Assembly (NCBI GenBank): GCA_028829895.1
Contig: CM054181.1
Span: 111,759,360-111,823,359, forward strand
Length of the DNA: 64,000 bases
DNA from: Sinotaia quadrata
Taxonomy: Eukaryota > Mollusca > Gastropoda > Architaenioglossa > Viviparidae
Reading direction: 5' to 3'
A model generated the notes under the pieces. The model had not been told where the DNA came from and made no database searches. It worked only from the letters and a program-made list of their open reading frames with translations. Below are positions 46,501 to 59,459 of this stretch, piece by piece. Position 1 is the stretch's first letter. Each line of letters opens with the position of its first letter. Both the position numbers and the translations under genes were made by a program.

Positions 46501-48482
46501 GTTAATTTTTAACATTACATGAATACACCTATGCTGACAACAGACTGGTTGCCAGATTCCCCTTCAGTCTCCTTAATTAATTCTCTCAGTTTAATGACAG
46601 GTGAAACTGTATAATATTGCATGAACTAAGCACGTTATTCCAATAACAACTAATTATGCATACAAACATTCACATTTGACTCAGCCCCCAGCCCAGTTCT
46701 CTTTCAGTCTTCCTTCGCTAATAATTAGTCAACTTATGTTATTGGGATAATATGCCTAGTTCACACAATATTACACAGATTCATCTGTCACTGTAGTTAA
46801 TATCTAAACCGAGGGAATTAATTAAGGAGACTGAAGGGTGAATCTGGCAACCAGTCTGTTGTCAGCATAGGTGTAATGTTAAAAATGAACAATCTTTAAA
46901 TCCTCGTGCTGAGGCAGGGACTATAAACAAACACTGGAATGTAACAAGGACTGTATGTCACAAACTGACTAAGTAAGAATTTTTTTCAAAGTGACAGAGC
47001 CTTACAGGCAGTTTGTTGTAAGTCAAGACCACTGTATCCCAGGACCACACTATATATGGATATTCACTTAACTTTTATACTTGCATTGTGCCAAGTTGGT
47101 GATACAACACCAGTTCTATAAATGGGGAGCATGGTGGTATATGTATAGTACTTTATCAGTATTTTTGTTTTAAAAAATACTATATTTCTTACATGACAAT
47201 TATTTCAACATCTTGTATTGTTTTGTTTAGGTTGGATATTTATGTCCTAGTCCTACTCTATAACTAAGTGAAAGATATATAATGACTATACTCATATTCC
47301 TCCAGTTTATTGTATTACAGCTTTCAGAAGTATTTGATTACACACATAATGCATATTATTTGATTTGTACTGTACATCGGACTTGGAGATTATTAAAGAA
47401 TCTTTAAAATTATTACAATATTGCCAATATAATTTTATTTCTACCATTTAAATTAATTTATTAATTGTCAGCACATTTTTACTAAGGAATTGTTTGTTGC
47501 AATCCCACACACATGCACACACAAGAGATGTCTGAATGTCTGTATAATTTGTAGATTGAAAATTTGATTACTGAATACACAAATCCCTTTTTCATTCAAG
47601 AATTGATAGTTATTTACATTAGCAGTAATGATTCTGATTTCCAACATTTTTTTAGTTAACTGCATTTTTCTTTAAATCATTCAGTAATATTCTTTTTTTA
47701 AGTGTCACACACTGATTGATGGCAGTAGATGTATAATAGAATCAGAATTTTAATCTGAAATTGTAATATATGTCTAGATTTTGATATCATAAGACTGAAT
47801 TGTTGGTAACTTTGATTATTTCTTCTCTAAATAAAATCTTGTATTGTTGTACAGGTTTATGCTGGTAAATGTGGCTATCGTATACATCTACAGTAACTCA
47901 TTTCAAAAGATTGATGAAGAAGAATATGGTGGCATAAGTGAAATCTTAAAAGAGGGCTTGATGACATCTTTTTCATCATTTTTGGTTAGTATTTAGTGTG
48001 GCGCTTTTAAAAGATTGTTTATTCATGGCAGCCTACACAGATTGCATTTTCATGTTTTTAATTTTATGTAAGATATTAAAATATATACTCAGAATACTCT
48101 TTTCAATAGAGAAATTTATTTTAAGGATGTTTTCAGTCACAGTTTTAATGTTTTTTTAATTTTTTTTAAAAAGTAGACACTTTTGTTATTTATTATAATA
48201 TTAATTTATTATTTAAACTGTTAATTTGCTAATGAAACAGCTGTATGATCATGAATCAGCAAAATGCGCTATATTGTGTTTTATTTAAAGTGTGAGAGTA
48301 AAGTATTTTGATATTTAATTGTATTATTTTTTCTAGGTAATTAACAAAAATAAAAATAAAGTTAAGACATTTTTAAAATGTACAGTTATGTTTATTCTCT
48401 CATATGTATTCTATTTTAAACTTTTTTCTTTCAGGTTTCATGGATTATTCTCTATTCATCATTGCATGCAGAGGTGTCATAG
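40407..48482 (+). CDS. RAB5IF: RAB5IF (OPTI / Rab5-interacting factor)-like ER membrane protein
   Basis: Exons: 40407-40514, 42885-42988, 47855-47984, 48435-48482; 390 nt, 129 aa plus stop, all joins in frame with GT-AG introns. Recognised by the conserved DEFLDVIYWMRQ, W58GIIPLKG and IDEEEYGG motifs and the C-terminal hydrophobic stretch, the order seen in vertebrate RAB5IF. Three hydrophobic segments are visible: about residues 49-61, 65-84 and 108-124. The known family member partners TMCO1 in the ER multipass translocon and was first described as a Rab5 interactor; the role here is inferred. The start ATG is the first in frame in exon 1; the N-terminus (1-36) is polar, Ser/Thr-rich and variable in the family. 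Intron 2 is 4.9 kb and repeat-laden. Confidence 0.93.
40515..42884. other. RAB5IF-like intron 1
   Basis: AT-rich. A G11 homopolymer near 41493; otherwise nothing recognised. Confidence 0.5.
42885..42988 (+). CDS. RAB5IF: RAB5IF-like exon 2
   Basis: 104 nt, acceptor TTGTAG, donor GCTTT|GTAAGT, ends phase 2. Encodes DEFLDVIYWMRQ and the first membrane segment. Confidence 0.94.
43425..45010 (+). mobile_element. R1 repeat, longest copy (RAB5IF-like intron 2)
   Basis: About 1.6 kb from 'aaagtaacaactcagg' to 'gggtgcttgtcacg', with left and right modules shared with the other copies. It has an internal perfect hairpin with 12-bp arms 'gtaaaccgtgtg' at 44363-44374 and 44383-44394. No coding capacity. 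Confidence 0.7.
45121..45400. repeat. About 141-bp tandem duplication
   Basis: Two adjacent near-identical copies starting at 'taagaaaataaacctttcaa' (45121 and 45262), intron 2. Confidence 0.9.
46447..46945. mobile_element. Foldback element with long terminal inverted repeats
   Basis: The left arm begins 'gttacattcaaggtttgttt'; the right arm ends with its near reverse complement '..aaacactggaatgtaac'. Arms of about 200 bp pair, including 'ccctgcctcagcatgaggat' and 'gactggttgccagattcccc', around a short centre. No clear target duplication and no gene inside. Intron 2 of the RAB5IF-like gene. Confidence 0.88.
47855..47984 (+). CDS. RAB5IF: RAB5IF-like exon 3
   Basis: 130 nt, acceptor TACAG, donor TTG|GTTAGT. 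Encodes FMLVNVAIVYIYSNSF and IDEEEYGG. Confidence 0.94.
48435..48482 (+). CDS. RAB5IF: RAB5IF-like exon 4 (last)
   Basis: 48 nt: VSWIILYSSLHAEVS then TAG; acceptor TTTCAG. Confidence 0.9.
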   Translation, partial: VSWIILYSSLHAEVS

Positions 48483-48498
48483 CATTAATAATATAAAT

Positions 48499-48504
48499 AA
48501 TAAA
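48499..48504 (+). promoter_or_regulatory. Candidate poly(A) signal
   Basis: AATAAA 17 nt after the RAB5IF-like stop codon. Several more lie within the next few kb, so the true 3' end cannot be chosen. Confidence 0.4.
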
Positions 48505-51500
48505 GAACAAAAACTACTGCAATGATTGTGAAATTTTTTAGTCAATATGATAAATATACTTATAACCAGAGATTAGAATTGCATATATTATGAATATAGA
48601 GTACATTGTAAAAAGATTTTAAGTGTATTTATTCTTTTTTCCCCTTAAGAGGCATTTTACAACTAACTAAATAAAACTAAAGAAGGACTGTGCCAGTAGC
48701 CATGTTTAAATAAATTGTGCTTTGGTTAAATGGCTTTTAGGAATCATACAGCAAGACTTAATAATTGTGAATTGTTTATTTAGAATCACATTAATCACCA
48801 AACTATTACAATTTCAGTTTTTTATTTGATAAAATTTGATATTTTATTTTATTTGGGACAGATACAAATAGAAAGGCAGTTGGTAAAGTGAAGTATTTCA
48901 TGTATCTTTGGGTACAGTGAATTAAAGGGAGAGAATTATTGTTGCTACAGTATATAATTCAAGCACATTAGTGATTTCTGAGATATATGGCTTAGCTGAA
49001 AGATTACAAATTTTGTAATAGTTTTAAAACTGGTTTGTGCTTCATTTTTTCTCTGATCAGATTAACTTTTGTTATTTATTTGAATTTTAACTCAGTCTTG
49101 CTCTCATCTCATTGGGTGGATTTAGAGAATTCTATCTTTGATATTTTGTTCCAACCATTTTTAAAATTTTGATTGTGCATTAGCTTGTACCCTAAACTTT
49201 AAGATTTAATTTATCTGATTGAATGACTGACTTACTTCTATATAATGTCAACCTGTGAATAATTGATACTTTTGTGCTTAAACTCTATTTACAAAATATG
49301 TTCATTTTGCCTCTGGTGTCAATAAGTTCATTTGTTCCTGGTGTCAATATGTTCATTTTGTTCCTGGTGTTCTTATACCTTCTCTCATTTATCCACAATA
49401 TACTGTCTATAAAGTAGCATGCACTTGAATTTAACATGCATATCTGGTATAGAATAAGTTAAAAATATAAATTTAGTTTAGAAAAATAGCGATGTATGTC
49501 ATTTACTTGTTACTGATGCAACAGCCTTTTTCCTGCAGATGTCTTATCTTTTTTGTCCTTCACCCCATTACTCCTTAACCTTTCTACTCTGTCTTCAACC
49601 TCCTTTATTTGCCTAAAGGGACATATAAAATTTTTTGTTAAAGAGCAATGACGGATTTACACATTAAAACTCTAATCATAGTAATACTGCTCTGTTATAT
49701 AATGTAATTATATATTATTCATTATGTGAATATAACTCTTATGTTTGAAAGATTATTTTGTTCTTTGTGAATGTGAATAGACTTTCTGTTACACTCAACT
49801 TGAATGAGCTTGATATATTTGAAAGATAGAAGGGCCTTGGAGTTGGAATGTAGGAATAGGAAATTCAAAAGTTAAAGTTGAGGTCATGATAACCGATTTT
49901 GATGCTCTGTAGTTAAATTCCTGATATGCCACTGTGAACTATCATTGTCTGATTTAGTGTTTTGCCATAAAATAAATATAGTAAATGTTGCACAATAATA
50001 CTATTTGTATTTTATTATACTTATTTATGTCCTAAATTACTTCACTTTGGCAGTACCTTTAATGTGGTCTGTTACTAGAAAGGGAGATGACTGTGTTAAA
50101 AGAAAACGAAATAGGAAATTTATGTTCTCCCAATTGGCATTAGACTTTATTGATGTATCATTGATATTTTATTTTATTTTTTAATAAGCAAAACAATTCA
50201 AGGAATTTGGTGTTAATGTTGATATGTGTATAATATATAGTTAGAGAGAATCATTTAGAAATTTTGAAGTGTCTAATTGAAAGTTAATGAAATGTGAGAT
50301 TTAAATTGTGTGGATTGTTGTGTCAACGTCAGTTTTGTTTCATTAGAAAATCATATATAATAATGTTGTAAATGATGACTCATTTGAGTCTGTTAGTTTC
50401 TCATTGTGTAATAACTAAATGCTAGCAGATACTTGATTGAATACATAATTTCCTAAATGGTATTTTATTTATTAAAAATTTTTTTTAAATAATTATTTTT
50501 TTTGGAATGTAAACTGTTTCCTATTACATTTGCATTAAAAATAGAAGAACAAGATGGAGTCATGTTCGTTTCATCAAGTTTATCGGGAGTTTATTGGTAG
50601 TCTTTTTGCTTGATCCATGTATGACAACTGCGGATATTGTTTTAAGTGGCCATCGAATTTACTAGCATTAAGCTAGTAATTGCTTTCAAATAGCAATTGA
50701 GTTTATTAGAATCACATTATTAGAAGAGGATATAGCTTATTAGAATCACAACCATGAATGTTGTAAAATAACAGGCAGAAGCTTATCATGACCATGTTTA
50801 TTGTAAAATACCAAGTAGATGCTTATTAGAATTATATCAGTAGCTGTAGTTTTTAAGTGCTGGTTATAAGAAGTGTACGTATTTAAAAAAAAAATTCTTT
50901 AAGAAAAAAATTTTTTTGTTGTGTGTTTAGAGTTTGGAATAGTTTGCAAGATTTAAATATACTAGGAGTAACCAGCACTTTGCCAAATTCACTAATAATG
51001 GTAATATGATCGGATATGTTTGACAGTTGCTGTAAAATATCAGTAGTTTGGCTATTAATTGGTTTTATTTCTCAGTTTGGTATTGATTAGACATATACTA
51101 TTGTATTAAAATTTGATATTGCTTTTAAAACAGATTTGACTTAAATGCATCTTTTCTCTCTCTCATTCACACACATACACATCTCTCTTTTATTTTTATG
51201 ATTATTTTCACCCATCAGTTTGATTATCTTAGATTAAAATCAAATACCCTGACTTCTTTGCATGCACATGCACACACACACAGAATAATGAATCTTAGAC
51301 TCTTATCTGCTATCTAAATTTTAATTTAATATCTGTTGTCTAAAAAAAAAGTTCTAAATGTAATTATGAAGAAAACTAAATAGACAATTGTAGTACATGT
51401 AGTTGATATTTTAAAAATTAAAAAAGATAAGTGAAATTTATGTAGAGTTTCTCTTTTGCAAAGATAATTTATATTACATTTATACATGCCATGCAATATA

Positions 51501-54500
51501 TATATCCTATATCCTATAAAAAGAAAAGTTTGTGGGTTTTTTATGTGTTATGTCTTACATAAAGAAAATGAACATGAGATTTATGCCTGGCTGTTGTTTT
51601 ATATATAAGTAGATATTTTAAAATTAATGTCCTTATTTCATGTTTATGTTTAATAAACATTTTAAGAAGACATTAATAATAATATTTTTCAATAAAGACT
51701 TACACCATTAGAATTATTGTAGCTTTTATGATGTTTGTCGTTTTTGGTTTTTTTTTAAGTTCTAAGCTTTTTTGATTAGAAGTAAGGTGAGGGTTATTGT
51801 TATTTTCAATTTGTATTTTTTTTTCCTTGGTTTTAAGGCCAGGACTTTGTTATTTGTCGCGTTTCCTTTCAAAATGATGTAAATGTCATTGGAAGTGTAC
51901 AAATAATTTGTACTTTGATCTTGCTGTCCTATAATATTATGTCACTTTCTGTGTCCTTGATTTAACTCGTTAGTTTTGTTATTTAGTAAAATTAAAAATT
52001 ATGTTATTGATGTATAAAGTCACATATTAATGGAAAGGTAGTTGGCCCAACAAAACATAACCTTTTTCTGTTTTTAAATTAAAAAATATTTTGTTGTGTT
52101 ATGCCAAAGGAAATATCCGTCCCAGATGAAAAAGAAAGAAAGAAATGTCATGGGTACCCTAAGTTGCACTCATCTATATTTTTCTAAATATCTGAGTCTT
52201 TAACATGCCATTGTGGAAACTTATTTCACTACCAGCTCGCCCTCCCCCTCCTTTCGTTACTCAACCATCCGTGAAGTAATCAGGACGGTCTAAAGGGAGG
52301 GGGAAATGACTAAAATACATTGGCAGAATGTGACCCTATCTCGACAGCATTCTATTTTTTGATTGTCTAAAAATAATTCCTCATCTATCGTTTGTCTAAA
52401 TTGAAATTCTACACGCTCGGAGTGATAATACTTTAAAAAAAAAAAATAGTAATTGTTGACAACGAACCATCGTAGTAACCTGAGTAGTTTATTTCTTCGT
52501 TAGTCAAATGCCGAACTTTTTGTGTGTCAAAAGCAGTGGTTCAGTAACAATTTTTTTTGTTTTGTTAATGCATATAAAATATTGGTGACTAAAACACGAA
52601 GTGACAACTCACGTTGCGAATTGTGCAAAGCAGATTATTTCGTCTGAGTAGTAACTGAAATTAGCTGCAGAATTCACTTTCGGACGAAATCAAATTGAGC
52701 AAAACTATCAGATTAATTATTGTTGTAATGAATTCACTGACATAATTTTGTTGTTGAGTTTCCTGCCGGAAAAAGGGGGTTAGGGGAATTAACGCTAAAA
52801 TCTATCAGAAATTTAACTCTGGTTAACCTCTTTTAAGTTATGAAGGATTTTGTCATATCAATCGATTTTGGCCACGTAAATCGTGTTCTTTTTCCCTCAG
52901 TAAATTAATCAAAGGTACTTTTTTTCGTACGAGAGCCCCAAACGCAATGTTTATTACTAACGCTGGGTTATCCTTGTTATAATGGAAATGGGGAATAACT
53001 ACAGGGAAAACGAAATGTCTAAATTTAGCATGGTTCTCCACGCGCATAGAGAATTCCCCGGGCCAAGGTGCGCACGAATGCTATTTTTAACGGCAGCAGC
53101 GGCTGGAGTGACGTTTAATATGTTTATCAGTTTCTGTTCCAATTCGTTTTAACGGTGATGAAATATAAATTATTATCTCTTACTTTTTGTGCGTGTAGTG
53201 TTCGATTGAATTTTCGATTAGGTCGCCGCCGCCCTGAAAATGTGTTGATCGTGTCTTTGCGACTGGTTGAAATAGTTTTACGAAGTTATAAGTAAGCCTA
53301 TAGCTCTTCACAACTCTCTCTCTCTCTCTCTTTAATTAAGGGGATTTAGAAAAGGGGAGGATTTTCAGGAAAGTAATAGCAAATTATTTGGAGAATATAG
53401 CTTTACAGAAATTGAAAAAAATATATAACATACTTTTGTACTCTAAATAATATGTAACGTACTTTTTTTAAAAGCTTTATCAAATTGTTCGTTTTAATCG
53501 ATTAATTAAAGACATTCGGTTAATTGTCTTTTTATCGGTACCCCCCCCCCCCTAGTATTTGTAAAATGTGTATATCGAAACCACGACGAAAGCCTTAAAA
53601 GCTCGAGTTAAAATTTATTTTGTATTTTCAGATTAATTTTGTATCTCACTCCTCCCGCCCCCTGTCATTTCTTAATGTAACATAAATACATAATATATCC
53701 ACGTATAATATCGATATCGCTGATAGTTGTTGTATTTTACCCTGGTCTGTATGATTTATCAGTAAAATTAGTGTTACGATTCAGTTTGTGAGACTGGTTT
53801 CTTCCCGTTTTTTCAAAATTGGAACTTTTCCTCAGAAACTGCATAGTACGGCGGGTGTGGGAAGAGGGGGAAATGAGAGGGTGGGTGTTCTTGAGCACAT
53901 TGGATGCTGGTTATCGGTATACTTGTCGTGAACGTTGTTTTAAAATCTCACGGTTGCTTATAATATTCACACAGTTTACAATATTACTTGTACATGCACT
54001 TTGAACTAACTACATTGCAAATTGATAGCTCACATGTCTCGATTCTGATCGCTCATTTCGTTCGTCTGTTTATTTTTCACTCGTTTGTAGTTGTGATTTT
54101 AATTAATGTACCATCCCCCCACCCACATATATTAGCTTTTACATAATCTTGTCTTGCTATTGCAGCTTTACAATGATATATGCGATGTTGACTAAGAAAA
54201 TCCGATTTCTGCACCTGAACTATATAAAGTAGGTCAGCTCAAGGCACACTGCCTACTAGCTGACAGGCGTACGTAACTGACGCCTGACACCCTTCACGTT
54301 CAAAGCAAATCGTAAACCAATTCGAGTCAGGGCCACCGAGAGAAAGTCCGGGCCCCGGTACAAAGATGTTTGGGCCCTTATACAAAGTTCAACACATGTA
54401 TTTTTTTCATAGGTTATGTCAAACAAGGCTGCAAGGCGGGTTTCCTATACACACAATCCAATATTGTCTTAGGCACCTATTGTGCAAATATTTTATCACA

Positions 54501-57230
54501 CTAGTTCATCGATTCATTGTTAGTATACTCTCAGGGTCTCAAGAAAACATTCGCGGCAGTGTGAAGCCTTATCAGATTTCACACTGCATTATTTATTTTG
54601 ATGTAGTTGTTGAACACATTTCTTTTAAAACAAAATAATGTACTCGAATCAGGTCTGAGGAGAGGGGGTGGGTGCAGCCGGTGCATTGTTCCGGGGCCCA
54701 TGGAGCTCAAAGGGGGCCCATTAAGGGGAATTAAAAAAAAAAATCTTTACAAAACCAAATTTTAAAAAAAAGTTTACTAATTTGCGATGATCTGACTGAA
54801 GTGAATTAATTTTGAAACCCGTCTTGATAACATGTCGATAAGTAAACATGCAGTCGATGATTAAAACTAATAATAAATAGATGGTCATTATTATAAGTGT
54901 CTTCTAAAACTGTTACAGTGACACCGGTCAGTGGTTTGCCTTTGTGAATTTTTATTAAAAATTCTTTGAAATAATGATTCTTATTATAGGCATTGCATGT
55001 TTGTTTGATACCTTAGATTTAAAAAAAAAAAACAATTATTGTTTGTGTGAGAGAAGAGAGCGATTGAGAGGCACACGGAGAAAGATTCATTAATTGTTGT
55101 ATTGGAAAAAAATATCTGAATCAAGACCAGCATGAAAACATGCAGTGATTTTGTTAGCTGATCTCTAATTCAGTATAAAAACAGTTTTCGAGTTGTCAAA
55201 CAGTCAGATTGCACAATGTTTCAACAAAAATAGCTAAGACCCGCACATAATTCTTAATAGACTATTGACTAATACATAGATTCTATTACTTCATGGAATG
55301 ACGCAATAAATGTTGACGTTTCTGTCTCCATTGCATGTGGAACTGAACATCTTGTATGCTAAATCTGTATTACAAACACCAAGGACTAAATATCAAAGAC
55401 TAAGACACAATTAGAGTTTGATAAGATGACAATAAGATTTCCCCCCGGAATCCTTCGGATTTGACGTCATATCAGAGGTCATCCTCAATTTGAAGTGAGC
55501 TCAGAAATCAGCGATGTAGCCTTAAAACTTTGAACTCGTCTTTTAGAATATTCCTATAGGAACCCCATCCCACCCACCCCCGGCCAACCACTATTCTGAT
55601 AGAGCTAATGGATAATTTTCTTTTTTGTTTGTTTGTATATTAGACCCGATTATATATATATGAAAGTGTATATGTATGATTCGTGATTGTCAGTACGCGT
55701 ATTAAATGACGTGATATATTTCTTCATGATGTACGTAGTTGTCTGGAGTAAGAGTTATGACGAAGCTTGTCAGAGAAACGAGTTGACCAATAATGGTTTA
55801 TAAATGACCATAGTCGCTGTTGTTTAATCAAGTGATAAGGAGCCGCTGCTTTTTATCGTAGGCTTTTTAACATTATGTTTGCACATTGGACTTATTTTTA
55901 ATTTATTTCTCATCGAAAGCATGAGGGAAACTAATACGCAGTGACGGCTAAATTACACAAATGATGATGGGACATTATGCTCACAGTAATGATATTATAA
56001 TTGTTTTGCGCAGTAGTACATTAAAAGGGAAAAAAAAATGCGAAAAGGCAATTATTAAATGTTGATTAGTTATCAGTGTATTAGCATGTTTACCGTTATC
56101 TTCCTCCCATCCTTTAGCTACTCCACCCCGTCCAGCCCCTATAAGAAATTAAAATTGCATATATTGTAAACCCTGTGGAACATTTATTGAGAGTTTTACA
56201 ACCTATTTAAGTCACATGAGTTGAATAGTCAAGCAAACAAATTCAGGTGTCTATCAGCTCTGCTATACGCTGTCTTGAAAAGGAGTCTTTAAATGAAACG
56301 AATGTCTCTAGTGGCTGAAGAAATTCTTCGTCGAAATGGGTTCATTGAGTGAAGCAATATTGTTTGTTGCTATGATTGTACTCTATCACTCCTAAAGCTC
56401 GCTTAGATCACAACCGCCATGAAGAATACGAAAATAGTGCAAATACCAATAAAAAATTACCCCCCACCCCCCGTTTTAGATGTGTGAGTTGGTGTATGTG
56501 TGTACGTACTGAATATTGCATGCAGTTAGAACCAAAGATGTATGAGCAGTTTTAAAACGTACAATTGATCTGATTAAGGTTTAGAAGTAGTAAATGTAAA
56601 TGTTGTTGGAAGTGGGTGGGTGGGAGTGAGGTGTTGGTCGGGTATATTTTGTATACACACTCTCTGGGAAAGGGAGAGAGAGAGAGATGCGTTAGGAAAT
56701 ACGCTTGACTGATATACATTGGTAATCTGATTGGCAGTGAGCGCTTGATAGAGTAAACTTGATATTGTACTTAGATATCGGTCACGTGATAAGGCGCCCG
56801 CCTTGTCAGTGTCTTGCTTGAGAATTGAGAACATTCTTTGCATTGAATACTAGTCAGAAATGATACAAAGTGTGCCAACAGGAAGATTTTAAACTTGACT
56901 TATCGTTAACAATTTGTCATTTCCGTTTTTTTGAGTGAATCAGCTGTAGGTTGAGGTTTAAATACCCGGAAACAATCAAATTAAGAACAGGGGTCAATAA
57001 GATTGCAATCAATAAATTACATTTTATTAATTTTTAAAATATTTGTTGGATGAAGTTTCTTTTTTTTTAAAAATTTTATTAATTTGTTATATTTGTTGAA
57101 GCCCCCACAATTCCTTATCAAGATAATTTCAGTGAGTAAGATCCAATTTTAAATGAAAGTGTAACTTAAAACATTTTTCAAAATTTGGTCATTGTCAATT
57201 TCATTCCCTTATAGTCACACGATTTACTTC
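48505..57230. other. Gene-free AT-rich region, first part possibly 3' UTR
   Basis: No supported coding region. A 26-bp triplication ('gttcattttgttcctggtgt') at about 49300-49370. A higher-GC patch at about 52200-53300 has no frame. GC-rich boundary-like pieces 'gtccgggccccggtacaaag' (about 54344) and 'ttccggggcccatggagctc' (about 54689) may be ends of an old transposon. A C12-C13 run lies near 53540. Confidence 0.45.
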
Positions 57231-57233
57231 CTC

Positions 57234-57690
57234 TTAATTTCTGGCACATATTTAAATGGGCTATTACCCCATTCCTCTTAATTTCTGGCACAAATTTAAA
57301 TGGGCTATTACCCCATTCTTAATTTCTGGCACAAATTTAAATGGGCTATTACCCCATTCTTCTTAATTTCTGGCACAAATTTAAATAGGCTATTACCCCG
57401 TTCTTCTTAATTTCTGGCACAAATTTAAATGGGCTATTACCCCATTCTTCTTAATTTCTGGCACAAATTTAAATGGGCTATTACCCCATCCTTCTTAATC
57501 TCTTGAACAAATTTAAATGGGGCTATTATCCAATTCTTTTTAATTTCTGGAATATAGTTAAATGAGATATCCAATTCCTTTTAATATCTGAAATATTTTT
57601 AAATGGGCGATTATCAAATTTCTTTTAATATCTGGAACATATTTAAATAGGCTATTATCTAGTGCCTCTTAATAGCTGGAACATACTTAA
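57234..57690. repeat. About 44-bp minisatellite, about 10 copies
   Basis: Units of 'cttaatttctggcacaaatt' + 'taaatgggctattaccccattctt', decaying to the right. Confidence 0.92.
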
Positions 57691-57699
57691 ATGTGTTAT

Positions 57700-57984
57700 T
57701 ATCCGATTCTTCTCACTCGCATCACAAGTTCATTGTCACAATAGAAATATCAGTTCAACATGTTTCTTTTGCACATTGTAGAACACTGATGAGCTGCTAT
57801 TCTCTTGATTCCTCCAAGCATAACAGCAATTTCCAGTCTTCCTTGTACCAGAAACTCCACGACGTAGCCGAGCATACTTTGCCACCATATATCAACAGAA
57901 TGCAGTGCATTCCTTACACTTACACCTGGAGGTTATTTCTTGCATCTACCACAGTTGTAGCAGATTATAAATCAGTAAACTGAG
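57700..57984. repeat. Segment shared with the R1 copy at 13720-14060
   Basis: Similar order of words in both: 'atttcca', 'ccagaaa', 'catcaa(t/c)', 'cttacacttaca', 'cagtaaac'. Probably a diverged R1 piece next to the LINE. Confidence 0.5.
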
Positions 57985-59225
57985 AGATTTTGATCTTCTG
58001 TAAGACATTTCCCTCCACTATCTTGAATGATGGAGGCGGCGTCCTTGTTTTACACTGGTCAGGTCTTTCACCAGCCGGTATGGTTTTTTTTGCTATTATT
58101 CTTCTTTAGATTTTTTCTATATCTTTACACTGGTCTTCCATCCATGTCTCCTTTGCCTTTTTCATACTTTTCTTGATAACCCGGTTGATTTCCGTGATTT
58201 TGATTTTTGCTCCTTCTACTTATGACTTCTTTAGCTCTCGATGCTTATCACACAGATCAAGGATGTCATATGTAACCCAAGGTTTCTTTGCTCATCAATG
58301 TTTGCCAAGGATCTCATTGGCTGCTTGGGTGTTAAATATGCCAATCAATGTCTGCATCTGTGTTCTCTGCACTAAGAAGTAACTGTGGTGCAAATTTTCC
58401 TCATATCTTTGCTTGGATAGCTTCCGATACCTCTGGGTCTTTTAGCTTGTCAAGGTTGAACTTGATTCTTGTGGGGCCCTGTTAGTTGACTTTCTTCAGA
58501 TGTAGTCGGAGGATCTTCATCACTAAGTAAGGGTCACTTCCAATGTCTGCTCCTGGGAAACTTCTTGTCTTGGCAATTTTTATACTGTTATGGAAACACC
58601 TCTTCATCATGATATAATCAATCTGGTTATGGTGTTCTCCATTCAAGCTATGCCACGTCCATCTTCTAGATGATATGTGTGGACCAAACATGTTCATCAA
58701 CCTTAAGCCTCTGTCCTTTGTCTCTGTATTTCAGTATGTCCATATGTGCCTTTCCAGTTCTCAACAGCATCCTCTCCTATTTTGCATTCCAATCTCCGTG
58801 CACCACAAGAATGTCTTTCTTTGTGGTCTGGTCCAGGACGTCTTGCAGTTGGTTGTAAAAGTCCTCTATTTCTTCATCATCATGGTCTGTAATTGGAGCG
58901 TAAGTTTACACAATGGTGATATTAAGTGGGGTTGGCCTCAAGCGTATGGTGATAAGTCTGCTGGAGACTGGCTCACAATTCATGACAGTGTTCACGATGT
59001 CTTTGAAATCCGACACCATGTTCATGTTTATCATCTCTGCCAGAGTAGTATAGTTTATGACCGTCCTGCGTTGATGTTTTCCCAAAGTTCTTCCATCGTA
59101 CTCCGCACAGTCCCAGGATGGTCCAGTGGTATCTTTTCATTTCGTGTGTCAGTTTCTCAACCTTTCCAGGCGTTCATAATGTTCTGATGTCCCACATACC
59201 AAATGCTGCTAGATACACCTTCGAT
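57985..59225 (-). pseudogene. RTE/BovB-like LINE fragment (endonuclease domain), broken
   Basis: Minus-strand translation in pieces. It starts with FGMWDIRTL and EKLTHEMKRYHWTILGLCGV near 59200-59080, then TYAPITDHDDEEIEDFY near 58910-58850, HGDWNAK near 58800, NQIDYIMMKR near 58630, and KTRSFPGADIGSDP near 58570. It ends with a pre-RT linker, ASIIQDSGGKCLTE near 58010. This is the APE-type endonuclease of RTE LINEs, also known from CFDP2-like proteins. At least two stops and several frameshifts occur, and the catalytic SDH reads SDP. The reverse transcriptase is missing, so it is dead. Confidence 0.88.
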
Positions 59226-59332
59226 CCAGACAATTACCTAGAGCTAATACTATTATGACTTTCTTAACAACTTCCGACCACTTCTGCCGGTCCGGTAACA
59301 ACGCTTCCCATTGTATACTCAAAAACAAACAA

Positions 59333-59369
59333 GCGCGCGCGCGCACACACACACACACACACACGCACG

Positions 59370-59450
<81 letters not shown>
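59333..59450. repeat. (CG)n(CA)n microsatellite
   Basis: About 58 dinucleotide units, mainly CA with CG interruptions. All frames over it are low-complexity artefacts. Confidence 0.96.
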
Positions 59451-59454
<4 letters not shown>

Positions 59455-59459
59455 ACCGC

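Noticed and set aside
54320..54730. GC-rich paired pieces resembling transposon ends
   Set aside because: Inverted pairing is poor and no target duplication was found, so not called as an element.
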